From Vitis vinifera (Eukaryota; Streptophyta; Magnoliopsida; Vitales; Vitaceae), in the NCBI RefSeq assembly GCF_030704535.1, contig NC_081811.1, positions 3,984,501 through 4,048,500 of the forward strand: DNA of 64,000 bases, given 5' to 3'. The position numbers and the translations under genes are program-made. The notes under the pieces were generated by a model. That model ran no database searches. It had not been told where the DNA came from and saw nothing but the letters and a program-made list of their open reading frames with translations. The first letter of the stretch is position 1. Every line of letters begins with the position of its first letter. Of the stretch, positions 48,309-62,100 are shown in pieces.

Positions 48309-51300
48309 CCTGCAATTTTTCAAAAGCAGGTCATGAGCAATGTTACCAATCCACTATTATCACTATTTACTGCCATAACAAAACAGATGGTTGATCTCGT
48401 GCAGCAGGACTGACTTGATTAGACACAACTCTAACCCAACTATAACTGGCCTTAAGCCTAACCCTTGTTGCATTCTTACTTGCATGGCATGTATGCTCTT
48501 CAACATGATTGTCAAAAGGAATAGATACAAGTAATCACAAATACAATGGACTAAATGCAACTCTAAAAAACTAAAACTTGCCCAAACCTGACAATAGTTT
48601 CAAAATGATGAATAGGTGACAACCGAGTAGATCACCATCCACTCCAATAAGGGAACCCTAATTCCAAATTGACCCATTGTCACCAGGCATTTACTAAAGA
48701 TGCTGACCAGGGTCAGCCAGAATACATGTTGCTTGACAATTGTACCTCTCACCAACAAATGAAGTAGTATGAGTGCATACCTTCAACCAAAGTTGAATCC
48801 ACCAGGAGGAACAGGAGGATGGTCATTGCCACCAAAATGGAATTCAGATTGGGAAGCATCACCTGGAGGCAATGGCTCCTCATCCTCCTCCAACCAGTAT
48901 GTCTCAAGAATCTTCACTGCCTTCTCATATATCTCAGTGTTGTCATGGCTCTGAAGATTTTCAATCTTTTCCAACCCATCAGCGTCATCAATAGCTTGAG
49001 CAAACTGGTTCACATCAGTGTGTCCCAAGCTCTTATCAGCTTCCCCAACTTTCAGAATGTTCTCAAGGCCTTCCAAGCAGACAGTGACAATTCTTGGGTC
49101 GGGACAGATAAGAAGATCACATAATGGCTTAATACAACCCTGGCTCACCAAGAGCCTGCATGACATGGATGAAGAATCAAACCTTAAATTTAAGAGGTAA
49201 AGAAAAAGCATCACTAAAAAGATTAGACATTGAAAAATATATATACTTTATTTGATCATGGGTTCCACCAGAAGTAGCATTTGAAATGGCCCAAGCAGCC
49301 TCTTTCTTGATCTCAAATTCAGCATTTTGAAGCAGATAGATAAGGGGAGGAATGATGCCAGCCTCAATTACAGACTGCATATTTCAAAACACATTCCACT
49401 AGTATCATTCCTCTCAACAGATACATAAAAGAATAAAACTTTAAAAGTCAAAAAAATAATAATAATAATAACAAAAAAAAATTAAAATCGTCATCCAAAA
49501 AGCTCAGATGTTGAGCATCAATAGATATAACAATCAGCAAAATAAGGGCGGCAAATAAGAATCAAGAAGCCTTATATCCTTAAAATCATGAAGCACAGTT
49601 TGTTTGCCACAGATGAATCTACTGCTCACCTGTATCTGATCTTTATTTCCAGCTGTGATGTTTGAGATGGTCCAGCAAGCCTCCTTCTTGATGCTTTTCT
49701 TGTAATTATGTGACAACAGGTTCAAAAGGCAAGGAAGAGCTCCATAGTTTATAATACACTGAAAAGAGGAAAGATTGGAAGCATCAAACTTTTGTTCAGG
49801 ATGCACAACTAGGGCATGTAGAAACATAAAAAAAAATGTCGTTTCAGTAGCAATGTCCAACATTGTCAACATATTCTTCTAAGGTTTTACATATGCAGAG
49901 ACAAACATATATGCATGGTGTATTCCTATACATAAGTGTGTCAGAAAGATAGGGTGGGGGGGGGGGGGGGGGGGGGGGGAGAGGAGAGGGAGAGGAAAAA
50001 GAAATGTGCAGTTCTTTGCTTTTCTTTTTTTTTTTTGGATAGGCAAACATTATAACTAAAATAAAGGAGCTCTTTGCTTGTAATTTAAATATGAAAGCAG
50101 TAGAAGAGACTTAAATATATTTCAAAGAAGAGTTACAAGGTATCCAATACAAACCCAGACAAGAAACTGGGACATCCAGAGAAGTGAGACGCCACTGGGT
50201 AGTTTATTTTGAGTATAGTAGGGGTAACAACCTGGGAGGGTAGCCCAAACCCATCCTGATGTTTGGAATGGCTTAGACAATCATTTTCAATACTCAGGTT
50301 GGACTTAGGTTATGTTTTTTCCACCCTATCTCAATTTAAGTTGGGCTCAAGCCAAGGTTCAAACAAGCTGAGGCTAACCCAAACCCGATTTAATGTTTTT
50401 ACAATATTTATAATGTGTATTATCCTATATAATAATATACATTTTTCTTTTAGATTTTTAAGAAAAAATATCAAAACATACTATATTTTATATATACATT
50501 TTTAGAAAGATATATAAGTTTATATTAACATTTTTATTGCTATTTTGAAATTTTGTCCTATTTACTATTTAAATTTTCATATAAATATATATAAAAAAAA
50601 GTTTAAAAAAAAAAACATTATAGATGGATTTTGAATTATGCAACCTAACCAACCTAAGTCTAATCCAACCAACTTGAGCTTAAAGAAATGAGGTTGGGTT
50701 GAGCTTGAACTAAGTGTCTTGAGTTAGATGTCGGGTTGGTTTGAGGTTGGGCTAATTTTTCTTTAATTTGGGTGGGGTTAGGCTCGGCTTAGTTATCAGT
50801 CCAACCAACCCGCTCAAGTTGCAGCCCTAAAGTATAGTGAATGAGTGCCTTTTTGAATTTCAGAAGTTAACATGCTCATTTGTCTTTCATTCTGCATTAA
50901 AAGAAAATTGTTGCCATTCTTGGTTCTTTTTTCCATCAAGTGATTATCTTGAGGCTTTGTCTATTTTAGTTGTTATTCTTGTATTTTATTTTCTGAATGC
51001 AAATGATATGGGTGTTATATTTCCTCTTCCTATAAAGAAATACTTTGTTCAGTATTCACACTTTTTAAAAGATAAGTTTTTGCTGGACTATTGCCCCAAA
51101 TTCCTTATGAGTAAGAGCATTATATTCTAGGCAATTAAATACAACAGCAGAATATGTCGGTTAAATATAATACATCCTATTCTGCACAATTTTCATAGCC
51201 CAAGGAGGAATTATAAAGCATAAGCAAGAATAAAGAACTTAGGATAAACTCCAGGATGGTGACAACAAATGACAAGAATGATGTGCTGGGGACCCAAGCC

Positions 51301-53798
51301 CATTTAAGTCCTAGAATAGTATTTTTTTGTTCCCCTTCATAAGCACACAGAAAATATAAATAGGGAAAAGAAGGTGATTAAATACTAGCATAGTATGAAA
51401 GGGTACTAAATTCATATGTCAGTCACAGACCATTAAATTTGGCAAATCCAAATAAAAATCATTTCAACTAATAGCTTTCTTAGAGTCCATTTAGTAGTGG
51501 TTTTAGAAGGCACTTCTAGCATCATTGCCATGAAGATTTTCATGTATTAAATTGATGAACCAATGAATCAAGGCCGTTGTTCACACCACCAGATTGTGGT
51601 TCAACTACGACCCAAAAATAAGAAAATCCCAAGAATAAAATTGAAAAGGAAATAAATTTGTAGAACAATGAAAGTGTATAGTACCTGAGTTTGGATATCA
51701 TCCCCAGTAACAATATTTCCAACTGTGCGAAGGGCAGGAATGAGGACTGAGGGAGATGGGTGACTACAAAATCATAATAATATAAAATTCAGATCTCACA
51801 GACAGCTGATGAAGAAATATCTACACAACTAAAGGGGGGAAATAAACTTATCTACAAGAATTATAATACTCACAGTAACAGTTCAACAAGTCGGGGACAA
51901 ACACCGGCTTCAATAACAGCTTGAATTTTATCATTGGTACCATCAGAAAGATATGATAGTGCCCAACATGCGTCAGTAAGGACTTCTTCATCATTTGAAT
52001 GTATAAGACGTTCAAGAGCTGGGAGGGCAGGCTTTGTCTACTCAATAAATTGAATACATCAGAAACTTAGCAAGATCTGTCAGTTTAAAAAAACTAGCAT
52101 TCAAACCCAATAGAGCATCTTAAGAGTCTAACCTGCTCAAATTGAGGCTGTGGCTTGCCCCTGCAGAAATTTGACAATGTCCATGTTGCATTTCTCAACA
52201 TAGAAAGTTTTGCATGCTCATTGAATTGAGCCATCAAAGGCATCAAGGCCCCATGGCCAAGGACAAGATCTCGACATTTGGGTGAGTCACCAGCAACATT
52301 TCCTAATGCCCATACAGCCTACAGAAAAAAGGCAAAACTAAAAAGCTCAAATTCCTCATCACTTATAGGCAATGAACTATTTGACAACTGACTGAGCTGC
52401 AATGCAAACACATCAAGAAAACATGCGGGGATGAACCTGTCATCTGTTTTAATATATACCTGTTCACGGACATCATCATTTTGGGAACCAAGAAGCTTCA
52501 CAAAAATCGGAACTGCTCCATGATCTATTACAACCTTGGTGTTTTCTGATGTTCCAGAAGCAATGTTTGTGAGAGCCCAAGCAGCCTCAAACTAAATAAA
52601 ATTCAAATCAGTAAATAACAAAACAAAAGAGGAGCATATAAATGCTTCATTTAAATGGATCTAAAAACAGGAATAAACAGCCTAGTTCAAACCTGAAGCT
52701 GTGGGAAGTCATCCCTGCCAAGGAACTCAACCAAGCGAGGAACAACACCAGATTGTATAACTTCATTGATTGGAGGACTGCGTTCTGATGAACAAAATTA
52801 GAGTGAGAAAGCAAAGCTACCAATCGCTCAAAGATAACCAAAGTTAAAAGGAGAATTATAACTTCTTGAAAGACAAATCCAACCTATTGAAAGCAGTTTT
52901 CGGAAATAAGTGGTTGCCTCGAGCTGTAAGTTGCTATCCTCTGACCAAACACCTGCAACCATCGCGGGAAGACTTTCTAACTGCAACCGGATTAACACAC
53001 ATAAAATACAACAAAATGAGCACCAGACCTGATGGGCAACTCAAATCCATACAATTTATTCTCGACAGAAGCCTATCCCAATTCATCAAGAAACATAAGA
53101 AAAATAAACAAAATTCTAAATCTTTATGTTCTTTTAGTTGCAAATAGTTATATTAGGTCAGTGGATTTGTTTTCTGGGTTCTTCATGGTCCCAAATCATG
53201 AAAAATCAAACAGTCACTTGCTATTCAATTCCAATGTCCTCACAAGCCACAGCACCAAACAGAACAAAAAGAAAATAAAAATATGGATTTGGCGCTGTTT
53301 TGGATTCGAATTAAGTCATTATAATAAAGGAATCACTTCTCTGGTTCCAAACACGAGAGATTCAAATTCGTAAATTCGAGTTTAAAACTATTTCGCTAAA
53401 GCTGTAGAGCCTCTGTTCTCCTCAAAAATAAAAAATTACAGTTCAAAAATTTCAATCTCTCGTTTCCCCGACGCTTCCACCGCAACCAGAGTACACATTA
53501 GATTTAGAGAATAGTACACTACAAATCCAATGATCAACAATATCAATTTAATCAATCGGATCAGAACCCTAATTATCGTGTACGTTACCTTCCTCTCGAA
53601 GGTTGAAGCACTGACGGGAGTGGTGAACTGCTGCGCTTGAAGGCCCTCGCGCCTCTTCTTCTGCAAGCTCTCTTCTCTCTTATTCTTTCGGATCTCGACT
53701 AAGTTGTCTTCTCTCCTCCTACGGCCTTCCTCTGCATCGACGGCGACCTTGTACCGGTTCCGCCGAACCTCGGTTCTGGCGCTAGGCCTCAGAGACAT
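48309..53798 (-). CDS. Importin subunit alpha (ten coding exons, 529 aa)
   Basis: Coding exons: 53589-53798, 52884-52980, 52693-52784, 52460-52591, 52133-52318, 51874-52037, 51685-51763, 49630-49758, 49247-49374 and 48783-49155; phases agree throughout. The protein is the nuclear-import adaptor that binds cargo localisation signals and importin beta. Residues ~1-70 are the importin-beta-binding domain ([17 protein letters not shown], then basic [16 protein letters not shown]). The rest forms armadillo repeats, with conserved [40 protein letters not shown] and [12 protein letters not shown]. The C-terminus is acidic and ends PPGGFNFG. The length matches plant family members. The coding sequence ends at 48783, two bases before a 3'UTR intron; the downstream exon starts at 48309. 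Intron 7 (1926 bp) contains a hAT-type MITE. Confidence 0.95.
48310..48780 (-). other. 3'UTR intron of importin alpha
   Basis: The stop codon TGA is followed by AG and a GTATGC donor at 48779-48780 (minus sense); the acceptor AAAAATTGCAG ends at 48310. Reading this as an intron explains the 0.47-kb unconserved stretch. Splice-site based only. Confidence 0.55.
49945..49979. repeat. Poly-G tract in importin intron 7
   Basis: A run of about 23 G, with GGGTGGG before it, followed by GAGAGGAGAGGGAGAGG. Length is probably unstable and hard to sequence. Confidence 0.85.
50219..50829. mobile_element. hAT-type MITE inserted in importin intron 7
   Basis: Ends are inverted: TAGGGGTAACAACCTGGG at the left against TAGGGCTGCAACTTGAGCGG as the complement of the right end. 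The flanks are GAGTATAG (50211-50218) and AAGTATAG (50830-50837), a 7-of-8 match fitting the 8-bp hAT duplication. The core matches 6835-7150. No coding capacity. Confidence 0.8.
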
Positions 53799-55147
53799 GG
53801 CTGCCGATCAAGAAAAATCACCGATAGCGCCGGAGATTGATGATCGGTGATCAATGGAGGCGAGTGGCGAAGGGTTTCTGAGAGGAATGAGAGCGGAAGA
53901 GAGGGGGATTTGGATTTTGTAAGATAGGACCCGCATGGGAGAGAATGATTTATAGCGGTTTCGGATTCAACAACCACTAGGTGTGGAAAGAGGCTTGGTT
54001 CAGAATTTATTTTCGGAAAATGCCACTGATTTTGAATTTAGACGTGAGGGAATTACTTATTGACTAAGCCTTGGACCGGGTTTATGGGCCTTGTATAAAG
54101 GTCCAAATTCGTCCAAGTTTTCACTTGCAATGAAATAGGAGTGACTTTTTTTTTTTTTTTTTAAAGTTTATTTGGTTTTAATTGTATTTTTAATTTTTAA
54201 AATTTCTTATTTTATTGTTGATATCAGAATATTTATTCAATTTTATTATTGAATAATTCTTCTAAAATGATTTGTATATCATATTATATAAATAAAAATT
54301 TTATAATATATTTATTTGTAAGATACTTTTATCCAATTAAATTTTTGACAATTTTATTTAATATGATCAAATAAAATAATTATAAAAGTGTATATATATT
54401 TTAAAATATTTTTAAATTGATGAAGATAAAACTCATTTATAAAAATTGGGATTCCTTTTTTTATATATGTATTTTTTTAAATTAGTGAGTCAAAACTTAC
54501 ATTTTCCTAAAAAAAAAAAAGGAAAATATAATAGTTTTAAAAAACATCTTAAAATTATTTTCATTGTTTTAAAAGATAATGATATAAATATAAAAAAATA
54601 TTAAATATAAAATATTTTTAAAACATATTTAAAAATATAAAAAAATAAGTTGAATGACAATTCAAATTTCTAAACAGATTTTTGTTTTATAAAATAATAA
54701 ATTATAATTTTAAAAAAATCAAATTTATTTTCAAAAACACTTTTCGAATACAACCATTTTTTTAAAAAAAATATTCTTGAAAATAGTCTTTTAATTGAAA
54801 ATTCCATTATCTTTTTTTTTTTTTAATGTTTTTAAGAATTTTTTTAAAACATATATCATATGTTAGAAAAAAAATTAATGTTTTTTAGTAGGTCAAAAGT
54901 AACAATTGAAAGTAATGATAATATTTTAAAATCATATATATATATATATATATATATCAATTTAAAAAGCCCGTAAAACTTTTGGGTTTAGGCCCACTAT
55001 CTTACGAGTTGGGCCACCAACCATGGATGCTTTTGAAAATTGGGCATTGAGACATTTTCCATAAATCCAAAACCCATTGGAGTAGACTAACCCATTTTCT
55101 TATGAGTGAAGGGGTCGTTGGAATTTGGAGGATAACGAAAGAGAGAA
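53799..55147. promoter_or_regulatory. Divergent intergenic region between importin alpha and the aminotransferase pseudogene
   Basis: The importin leader and promoter occupy about 53799-54100 (CT/GA-rich, with TTATTGACTAAGCC). 54150-54960 is AT-rich filler with an (AT)n run near 54937-54957. The first exon of the aminotransferase starts at 55148. Confidence 0.5.
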
Positions 55148-58100
55148 ATGGAGTTGGAGCTGGAGATGGAGAAGAAGCTTTCTTCAGCTGCGAAGACCCT
55201 AACTCCCTCACCCATTCAAGAGCTCTCGCATCTAGCTCGATGCAACTCCATCAACCTTGCCGAAGTCTCCCCGACTTCCCAGTGTCGGACTTTGTGGAGC
55301 CTAGTTTTATTTTATCCGATTTGACAACCCGATCCGAATAATATTGCCTGATTTTTTAATTGGAGATTTACTGAGGCTTAGTCCATGAAGCGAAGGCTTT
55401 GGCCAATAAGCCCAAGTCGAAGCGTTGCTGCCCCTGGGAAAAAGTTTTTGGGCCCGATTAGCCCATTGTGAAACCGCCTTTTGTAATTAGGGTTTTTTTG
55501 TGTGGTGTTGTTGTCGTATTTTATGTAGAGAGAAAATATTGCAGCCCAAAGTTATACTATTGTATTCTTCCCTGATAATAGTGATATTCCTGTAACAACG
55601 TAAGCAAATTTTTGAATCACGTAAATATTGTTTTGTGTGTGTGATGATTTATTTATTTTTTTTGTTTATATCAGGTTGGGAATTCAGCTTAATTCCCTTC
55701 ACCAGCACCTTCCCAAGTAAAAAACGCCGCTGTTTCAGCCATTCTCTCTGACGTCAACCAGTACAGGTTGGTGCGGTTGTCTTGTATTCAACTTCTTCGC
55801 ATGTATTCGGCATAGACTCTATTTGGTTGCCGAGAATTTGAGGATAAGTAAACGTCAAAAAGCTTAATTGTTGTGCTGTCTCATTTTCTTGGAACCCAGA
55901 TGGAGAATTTTGAGGTTTCAATTTTCGTTGTCTTTTATTTCAGTTCAGCGTTTCTCAGCAACCGAACAGAGCATTAATGTGTGTAATATTTCTAATGTTT
56001 GAGTTATGGAAGTTGAGTTGAGTATTTCATTTTCCCAGGATCCAAAGCCAGAATTTTGAGGTCTCAATTTTCATTTTCTTTTTGTTTTTGTCCACTTTCT
56101 CAGCAAACAAACGGAGTATTTAATGTCTTTACTCTTTCTGCTGTTTTAGTTGTGGAAGACTTCGAGAAAGAAATTTGAGGCTTTGAATTTCCTTTTCTTC
56201 AATTTTCCCAAGTTCTCATCAACCAAATGTAGCATTAGGGAAAATTAGCCCAACACAGGGTGAGGAAACATACACTGTTGTCAAGATTATTGCCTTTCTT
56301 TTCTTTCTTTTTGTTCAGAAAAGCCAGTTTCTGGGAAAATTCTGTCCTATTTTGAATTGTAATAAACTTTATTAATTCACAGGCATGTGCAAGGAATTTG
56401 TGACAACTTAGCAAGGAAAATGAAAGAAATGCATGGTTTAGATGTTGACCCTCTTACTGATATTGCTATTTGCAGTGGCCAGACTGAGGCATTTGCAGCT
56501 GCGGTGTTTGCATGTATGCTTGTTCTTTTCCATTACCTGTTTAAAATATTGCTTTAGTGTCTTAAGTTGATATTTATTTGATATGGGTTCCATTGTTTGG
56601 TTCATATGTTTTTTTGTTGCTGGCTCTGTTGGAACAGTAATTGACCCGGGTGATGAAGTTATACTCTTTGACCCTTCATATGAAACGTATGGAGGATGTA
56701 TCACCATGGCAGGAGGAATCCCGGTATGTTTCTTCTTATCATTTACCAAGGAGTTTGACTCTATTTTGAGTTAGTTAGCCTTGAAGTAAACCATGAGCAG
56801 GTGATGTCCCCTAGTATTTACTCTCATCGAAAAATTGATAATGGCAGGTATGTGTGGATCTTGACCCACCTCACTGGACATCGGATCCTAACAAAGCTTA
56901 TGAAGCCTTTTACTGTCAAAACAAAAGCTATAATATTGAACAGGTTAGGAAATTCCCAATTATCATTATATGAAGAACTATCAACTTAGCATGAAGCTTT
57001 TGACCACGATATTTTCTTGCTTATGTGCATCATCTACATGAAACCTGCACTGAATTTGGCTAATCAATGAATATATTTGTTTAGTCTCCATGACTGTTTA
57101 GTAGTACTTTGCTTATGACATTGTATTTTAGTTTTATAAGCAGTTGGATACTTGAATGAGCCAGCTGAAATTTGCTTAATTTAAAAACTCATATAGGTTT
57201 TGGTTTGTATCATTAACTATCACCGAAAACTCTATGGAATCAAGACAGCAGGTTCCTTGAATGCTAGTTAAATCATTTTGCCTTGTGGAGAACAATATTT
57301 GAATTGTCTATCAAACTATTAAAGAAATAATTAAATTTTCTTATCTTATTGAAATGTACTGATATGGAATACCACAGTCCTCACAATCCAACTGGAAAAG
57401 TTTTCACCAAGGATGAGTTGGAGAGATCATTGCTAGAGCTTCCCTCACCAAGGATTGCCTAGCTATAACAGATGAAGTATGGTAATCATTCTGCTTGTTC
57501 TTATTGAATAGGAGCATCATTCAACAGACTAGTTAGTACATGATATCAGAGTTACCCTTGTACTCCCTTCATTTCTCTACTTTTTATTCTGTAGTGTTAA
57601 TATACATATAAAGTTGAATGTATTAATTTCAAACTTTAGAGCACTAATTTCATATTTCATGTTACAAACTGTAATTATGAAATGAATAAAGCGTTTCCCT
57701 CCTCATTTCCCCAACAGATTTTGGGCTACCACATCCTAATTCTATCATCAATATTAACACCCTAAACATCTTTATATGGTAGAATTTTTGCTTTTTCCCC
57801 AATCAAGCCAGCTCTATCATCCCTCACTGAACAGGCTTCTTGATGAAATGGCTTTTTTTTTTTTTTTTGACTGAAACTGTTAATGAACAAAAAAAACTTG
57901 AATACATTAGGAAGTTGGAAAATATTTTCCCCCCAATCTTGTTTCCTAAGCCTTTGGATGGATTTTGGATTTTTTTTTCCTTATTTATTCTTTTGCAGGT
58001 GTACGAGTATATAACATTTTACAAAGAAAAACATGTAACCCTCGTCTCACTTCCAGGAATGCAAAAGCGGACTATTATCACATCTTCATTGTCCAAAACT

Positions 58101-59124
58101 TTTGTTCTCATGTTTTGTTGAAGGAGTCTATCCTTGTACTCATTGTCTTTACCTTGGCATCAGCTAATTATTTTGCCATGTTCAAATCACACTGCTTCAC
58201 TGTTGGTGTGTTGTCTATCAGGTTGGAGGGTTGGATGGGCCATTGCTTCAGCTTGCATTGCCTCGACGATTAGAAATATCCATACTAGGATTACAGATTG
58301 TGCTCCAGCACCATTTCAGGAGGCTGTTGTGACTGCTTTGAGAATTCCACCAGAGTACTTTGAATTATTGAGAAGCGTAGGATCCATGAATCAATTTTTT
58401 AAATTCCTGTTTCATCAAATTTGATTGCTTATACATCTAAATAACATGTAGCATCATCAACATGTTTATTCCATCAATGCTCAGGATTACGAATCCAAAA
58501 GAGATTTTATTATCAAGATGCTTGCTGGGGTTGGTTTCCGGATTCAGTTCAAACCTCAGGGTTCAGTCTTTGTATTTGCAGAGCTTCCTGAGAGTTGCCT
58601 ACTTTCTGATGTAAGAGCCCTCTTCACAAGCTTGTTTGTGTAATTTATAACAGCTAACCTACTCGTCATAAGAAGTGAATTTTGGTTTGGCATGTCAGTA
58701 TGATTGACTTCAACTATTATCCTTTTTGTAACGGTTTGAAACTAAGGCATAGATACTTTTATTTTGATGTAATCCTTCTTGAGTTTGTTTGAAGATGCTC
58801 TATTTGGGGTTTGAGTTTTCCTAAATCTCATGCCATTTATTTACTTTGATGGAAGAAATGCTGAGTTCCATGCTACTTTTTTCCCTTTTGTTTTCTCAGG
58901 TAGAATTCATTAAGGAATCGATAAAACAAGCCGGGGTGGTGGCTGTACCAGGATGTCGTTTTTTTCATACGATGCCACCTTCAGATAAAAGACCCCCAGC
59001 TGATCTTAGCTATCAGCAGAGATATATCAGATTTGCTTTCTGCAAGAGCGATGCTACTTTAGCTGCTGCTGCACAAAAAATTGCTGGCTTCTCGGATGCT
59101 AGAGGTCGACTCAAGCTATTTTAA
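55148..59124 (+). pseudogene. Class I/II (KAT-like) PLP-dependent aminotransferase, frame-broken
   Basis: Exons at about 55148-55281, 55706-55766, 56383-56513, 56638-56723, 56848-56943, 57378-57476, 57999-58112, 58222-58376, 58485-58610 and 58900-59124. Most follow GT-AG rules and phase. They encode fold-type I aminotransferase pieces similar to plant kynurenine/methionine-type enzymes: NLARKMKEMHGLDVDPLTDI, DPGDEVILFDPSYETYGG, PHNPTGKVFTKDEL, the Schiff-base lysine in SSLSKTF, GWRVGWAIA and RYIRFAFCKS. Exon 1 lacks a base after NLAE, exon 5 has one extra base before KLMKPFT, and exon 6 lacks one after the DELE region. The exon 1 and exon 7 donors are also weak. Late exons are well kept, so the loss is recent or reflects sequence error. 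Confidence 0.82.
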
Positions 59125-62100
59125 GCTTACTAAAAAGGATATTTGCTTTCTGTACGTAGCTTCAAAATTGAGTTAGTATACAGGCAAACCAAGTTTAATA
59201 AAAACTTTACTCTTAAGTTTCAGAGAAGGTATGATGAATAGGTGTAGGGAACAAAACATTTTACTTCATGTACCAGGATGATGGGTTATAGAAAGAGCAT
59301 CACCATCACCACCTACAGAGTGTTGGTATCAAAAAACTATTTTTGGTAAAAAGTTTATCAAAAACGTTTGTTACTTGAAAAACTGTTTTCCATTCTAAAA
59401 CAACAAAAATTTGTTTTTTAAAAACAGTTTCTAGACAGCCATAATTCATGTAATACAACCAAAGCTACATTAAATGTCGGAGCTCTTGCTTTTTGAGGGT
59501 TTGGGTTTGGGTTTGGGCCCGTAAGTGGCAGCAGCCTACGAGTTATATCGTATGCGCATTGTACATCTAGAGCTAGATGTGCATCAGGGCAGGAGCACTA
59601 GGTGTTAGAAATCTTAGAAAGCTCGCAATGTTACTCTTGACTCCAGTGAATAGGAATGGACCCTCTTATCATTTATGCTTTGGCTGCAAGGTTTCAACTT
59701 GGTATTTCTCTTTCTACTCTGCCGAGTAGTTAGTTTTGTGAGTGATATAAGGTCCTGGATGATCATTATTTTCGAAAGCTGTACTAGTTTATCAAAATTG
59801 TATGTTTTTTTAGAGTAGTCCATCGTGCATTCATCTTATTGAGAAATCGATGTCTTATTCCATGGCTTGAGGGAACAAGAGAGCAATAGCTTGACAAACG
59901 ATTCGGTCCACCTCTACACTTGCCCGTGATTTGATTCATGCGTGTAAATTCTTATATCATATCTACATTGTCATTTTTTATTGTCATTCCTTTTTGGTTT
60001 ATAAAAGACATGTTTGGTACATGGGAGTGAAAAGTAAAAATGAATATTTTGTTTATATTTATATTTTTTTCTTAAATGTGAATGAATTTAGAAATTACAA
60101 TTTTTATATCTAGATATGCCTAAAAGAGTTGAAATCATTATTTGTTTTCATTTCAATGTGTGTTATCAATGGCATTATAAATGGAAATCATTAAAGTTAT
60201 TCAAGAAATGAATGAAAAAAAAAAATATTCATTCTTACTCTCTTTTCTCTTGTACCAAACATGATCAAATAGTTTATAATTGCCATTCCCTTTTTAACTT
60301 ACCAAAATGTGCCCTAATGTCATGTTTGATACGTGAGAATAGAAAATAGAAACAGATATTTTGTTTTCATTTTTATTTCTTTTTCAAGATAAATGAATTT
60401 AATGATTTCAATTCTTATATTTGGATGAACGTAGAAATGTAATATCAAAATGTTTATTTATTTTTATTTCAAAATTTGGTAATGATGGGAATGTGATAGA
60501 AAAAAATTTGACAACAATACCTTTGCATATAATTTGAAATATTTTTTCTTTGATTTTAAAAGAACATCATTTAGAAATTTTATTTTTAGTTAAAATAATA
60601 TTATTAAGAAAAATAATATTATTTAATAAATAAAAATTAATCATAGAAATCTAATGAAAACATAAACATTAATTAAAATCCTATTGATAAATGGAATTTC
60701 ATTCCTATCAAAATCATTTTTTATTTTATTTATATTGTCAATTGGGTTAGAATTAAAGCGTTGATTCTTTATAAACTCATTTACTGGTTTTGGCAGTTGT
60801 GCCATCCTCCACCAGAATAGAAATAACAAGTTTCAGGAACGTCTCTCCTTGGCTCATTGTTCGATCTTCTTGCCGTAGGGCTAGCCTCTACCGTATGGTT
60901 TTTGGACCACTAACAACAATGGTACTCTATACTAGGAAACTGGATTGGTTTTTTAAGTATGATGTTTCCCCACTCAGCCCATGGCTCATTGGATATAAAG
61001 GGTATTTTAGACAGAGGGGAGAAGTTCATAAAGTTGACTAGTGGGAAAAGTGGGGATGATAACAAAGAAAGGCATAGTGACTTTTCGGTGGTGAGTGGGC
61101 AACACAAAATAGGCAATTAGTCCCAAAGCCAATCATAGTTAACAGAGCCCTAAGCCAACCCTGACCCCCAAGATCTTGTTTTGTAGAGACAAAATACTCT
61201 GGCCCATCGCCACGGCCCCCAAAATGGAGTTTAAGGATTCTCTCAATACCATCCTTGGGCCTTCGCTAGTAGGTTTCCCAATGCTTTCCACGCTCACATT
61301 AAACAACGGCTCATAATTTGCAAACATCTACTACCCGAAAATAATGATAATTAAATAATAAATTCTCTTATGTTTTAGTGTTCACCTGTAGCAAGTGTAA
61401 CCAATCAAATCATGCCACATGTACATTTAGATTTTTTAATGCACTTTCAAAGATAGAGATTAGGAATTTAGTAATTAGTACATTAGTTTTTTTCTATTTT
61501 GTCCTAATGAGAAGACAAGAAAAAAGAATATATGATGGGCGTTTGAAAACTTAATTTCTTCCTACCAAAGATGCTCGTTAACCTCATAGTTTTAAAATAG
61601 TTCAACAAGCACTCCCCTTCCGGGAATAAACCATTTTGCTACCTCAAGACTCTTATCCAACTTATGTTTCCAGTGTGTAAGTTTATCATCAGATGTTGTG
61701 CCCCCAAAAGGAATCATGCCCTTTAAGCTACCTTTCTTGTACCATATAAAACCAAAATCATCCATGTTTATCTCACAATATGCTTTCTCGCCATTTGAAA
61801 ATAAATGTCTTCTGATAAAGAAAACTGTCTACTAAGACAGGGTCACCGACTCAACTCCATGGAAGGATTGCCAAACAAGGAAAACATCAAAGAATGTAGG
61901 AATTTCCAGCAAAGAATCAAAAGAACCATACTTCAGAATGGATATGAAGTAGATTTCCACCTTAGTATATCCAGGAAAGTCAGAAGCAATAATATCAGAC
62001 GGCTACCAAGCAATCTAAAGAATCATAGACTAATTTAGGATGTATGTATGAGTGTGACAAAATGAGCTGCAACAGTCACAAGAAAGGTGGGTTTAGCTTC

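Noticed and set aside
61139-61327. 62-codon minus frame MFANYEPLFNVSVES
   Set aside because: Composition is protein-like but no family, splice signals or neighbour support; left uncalled.
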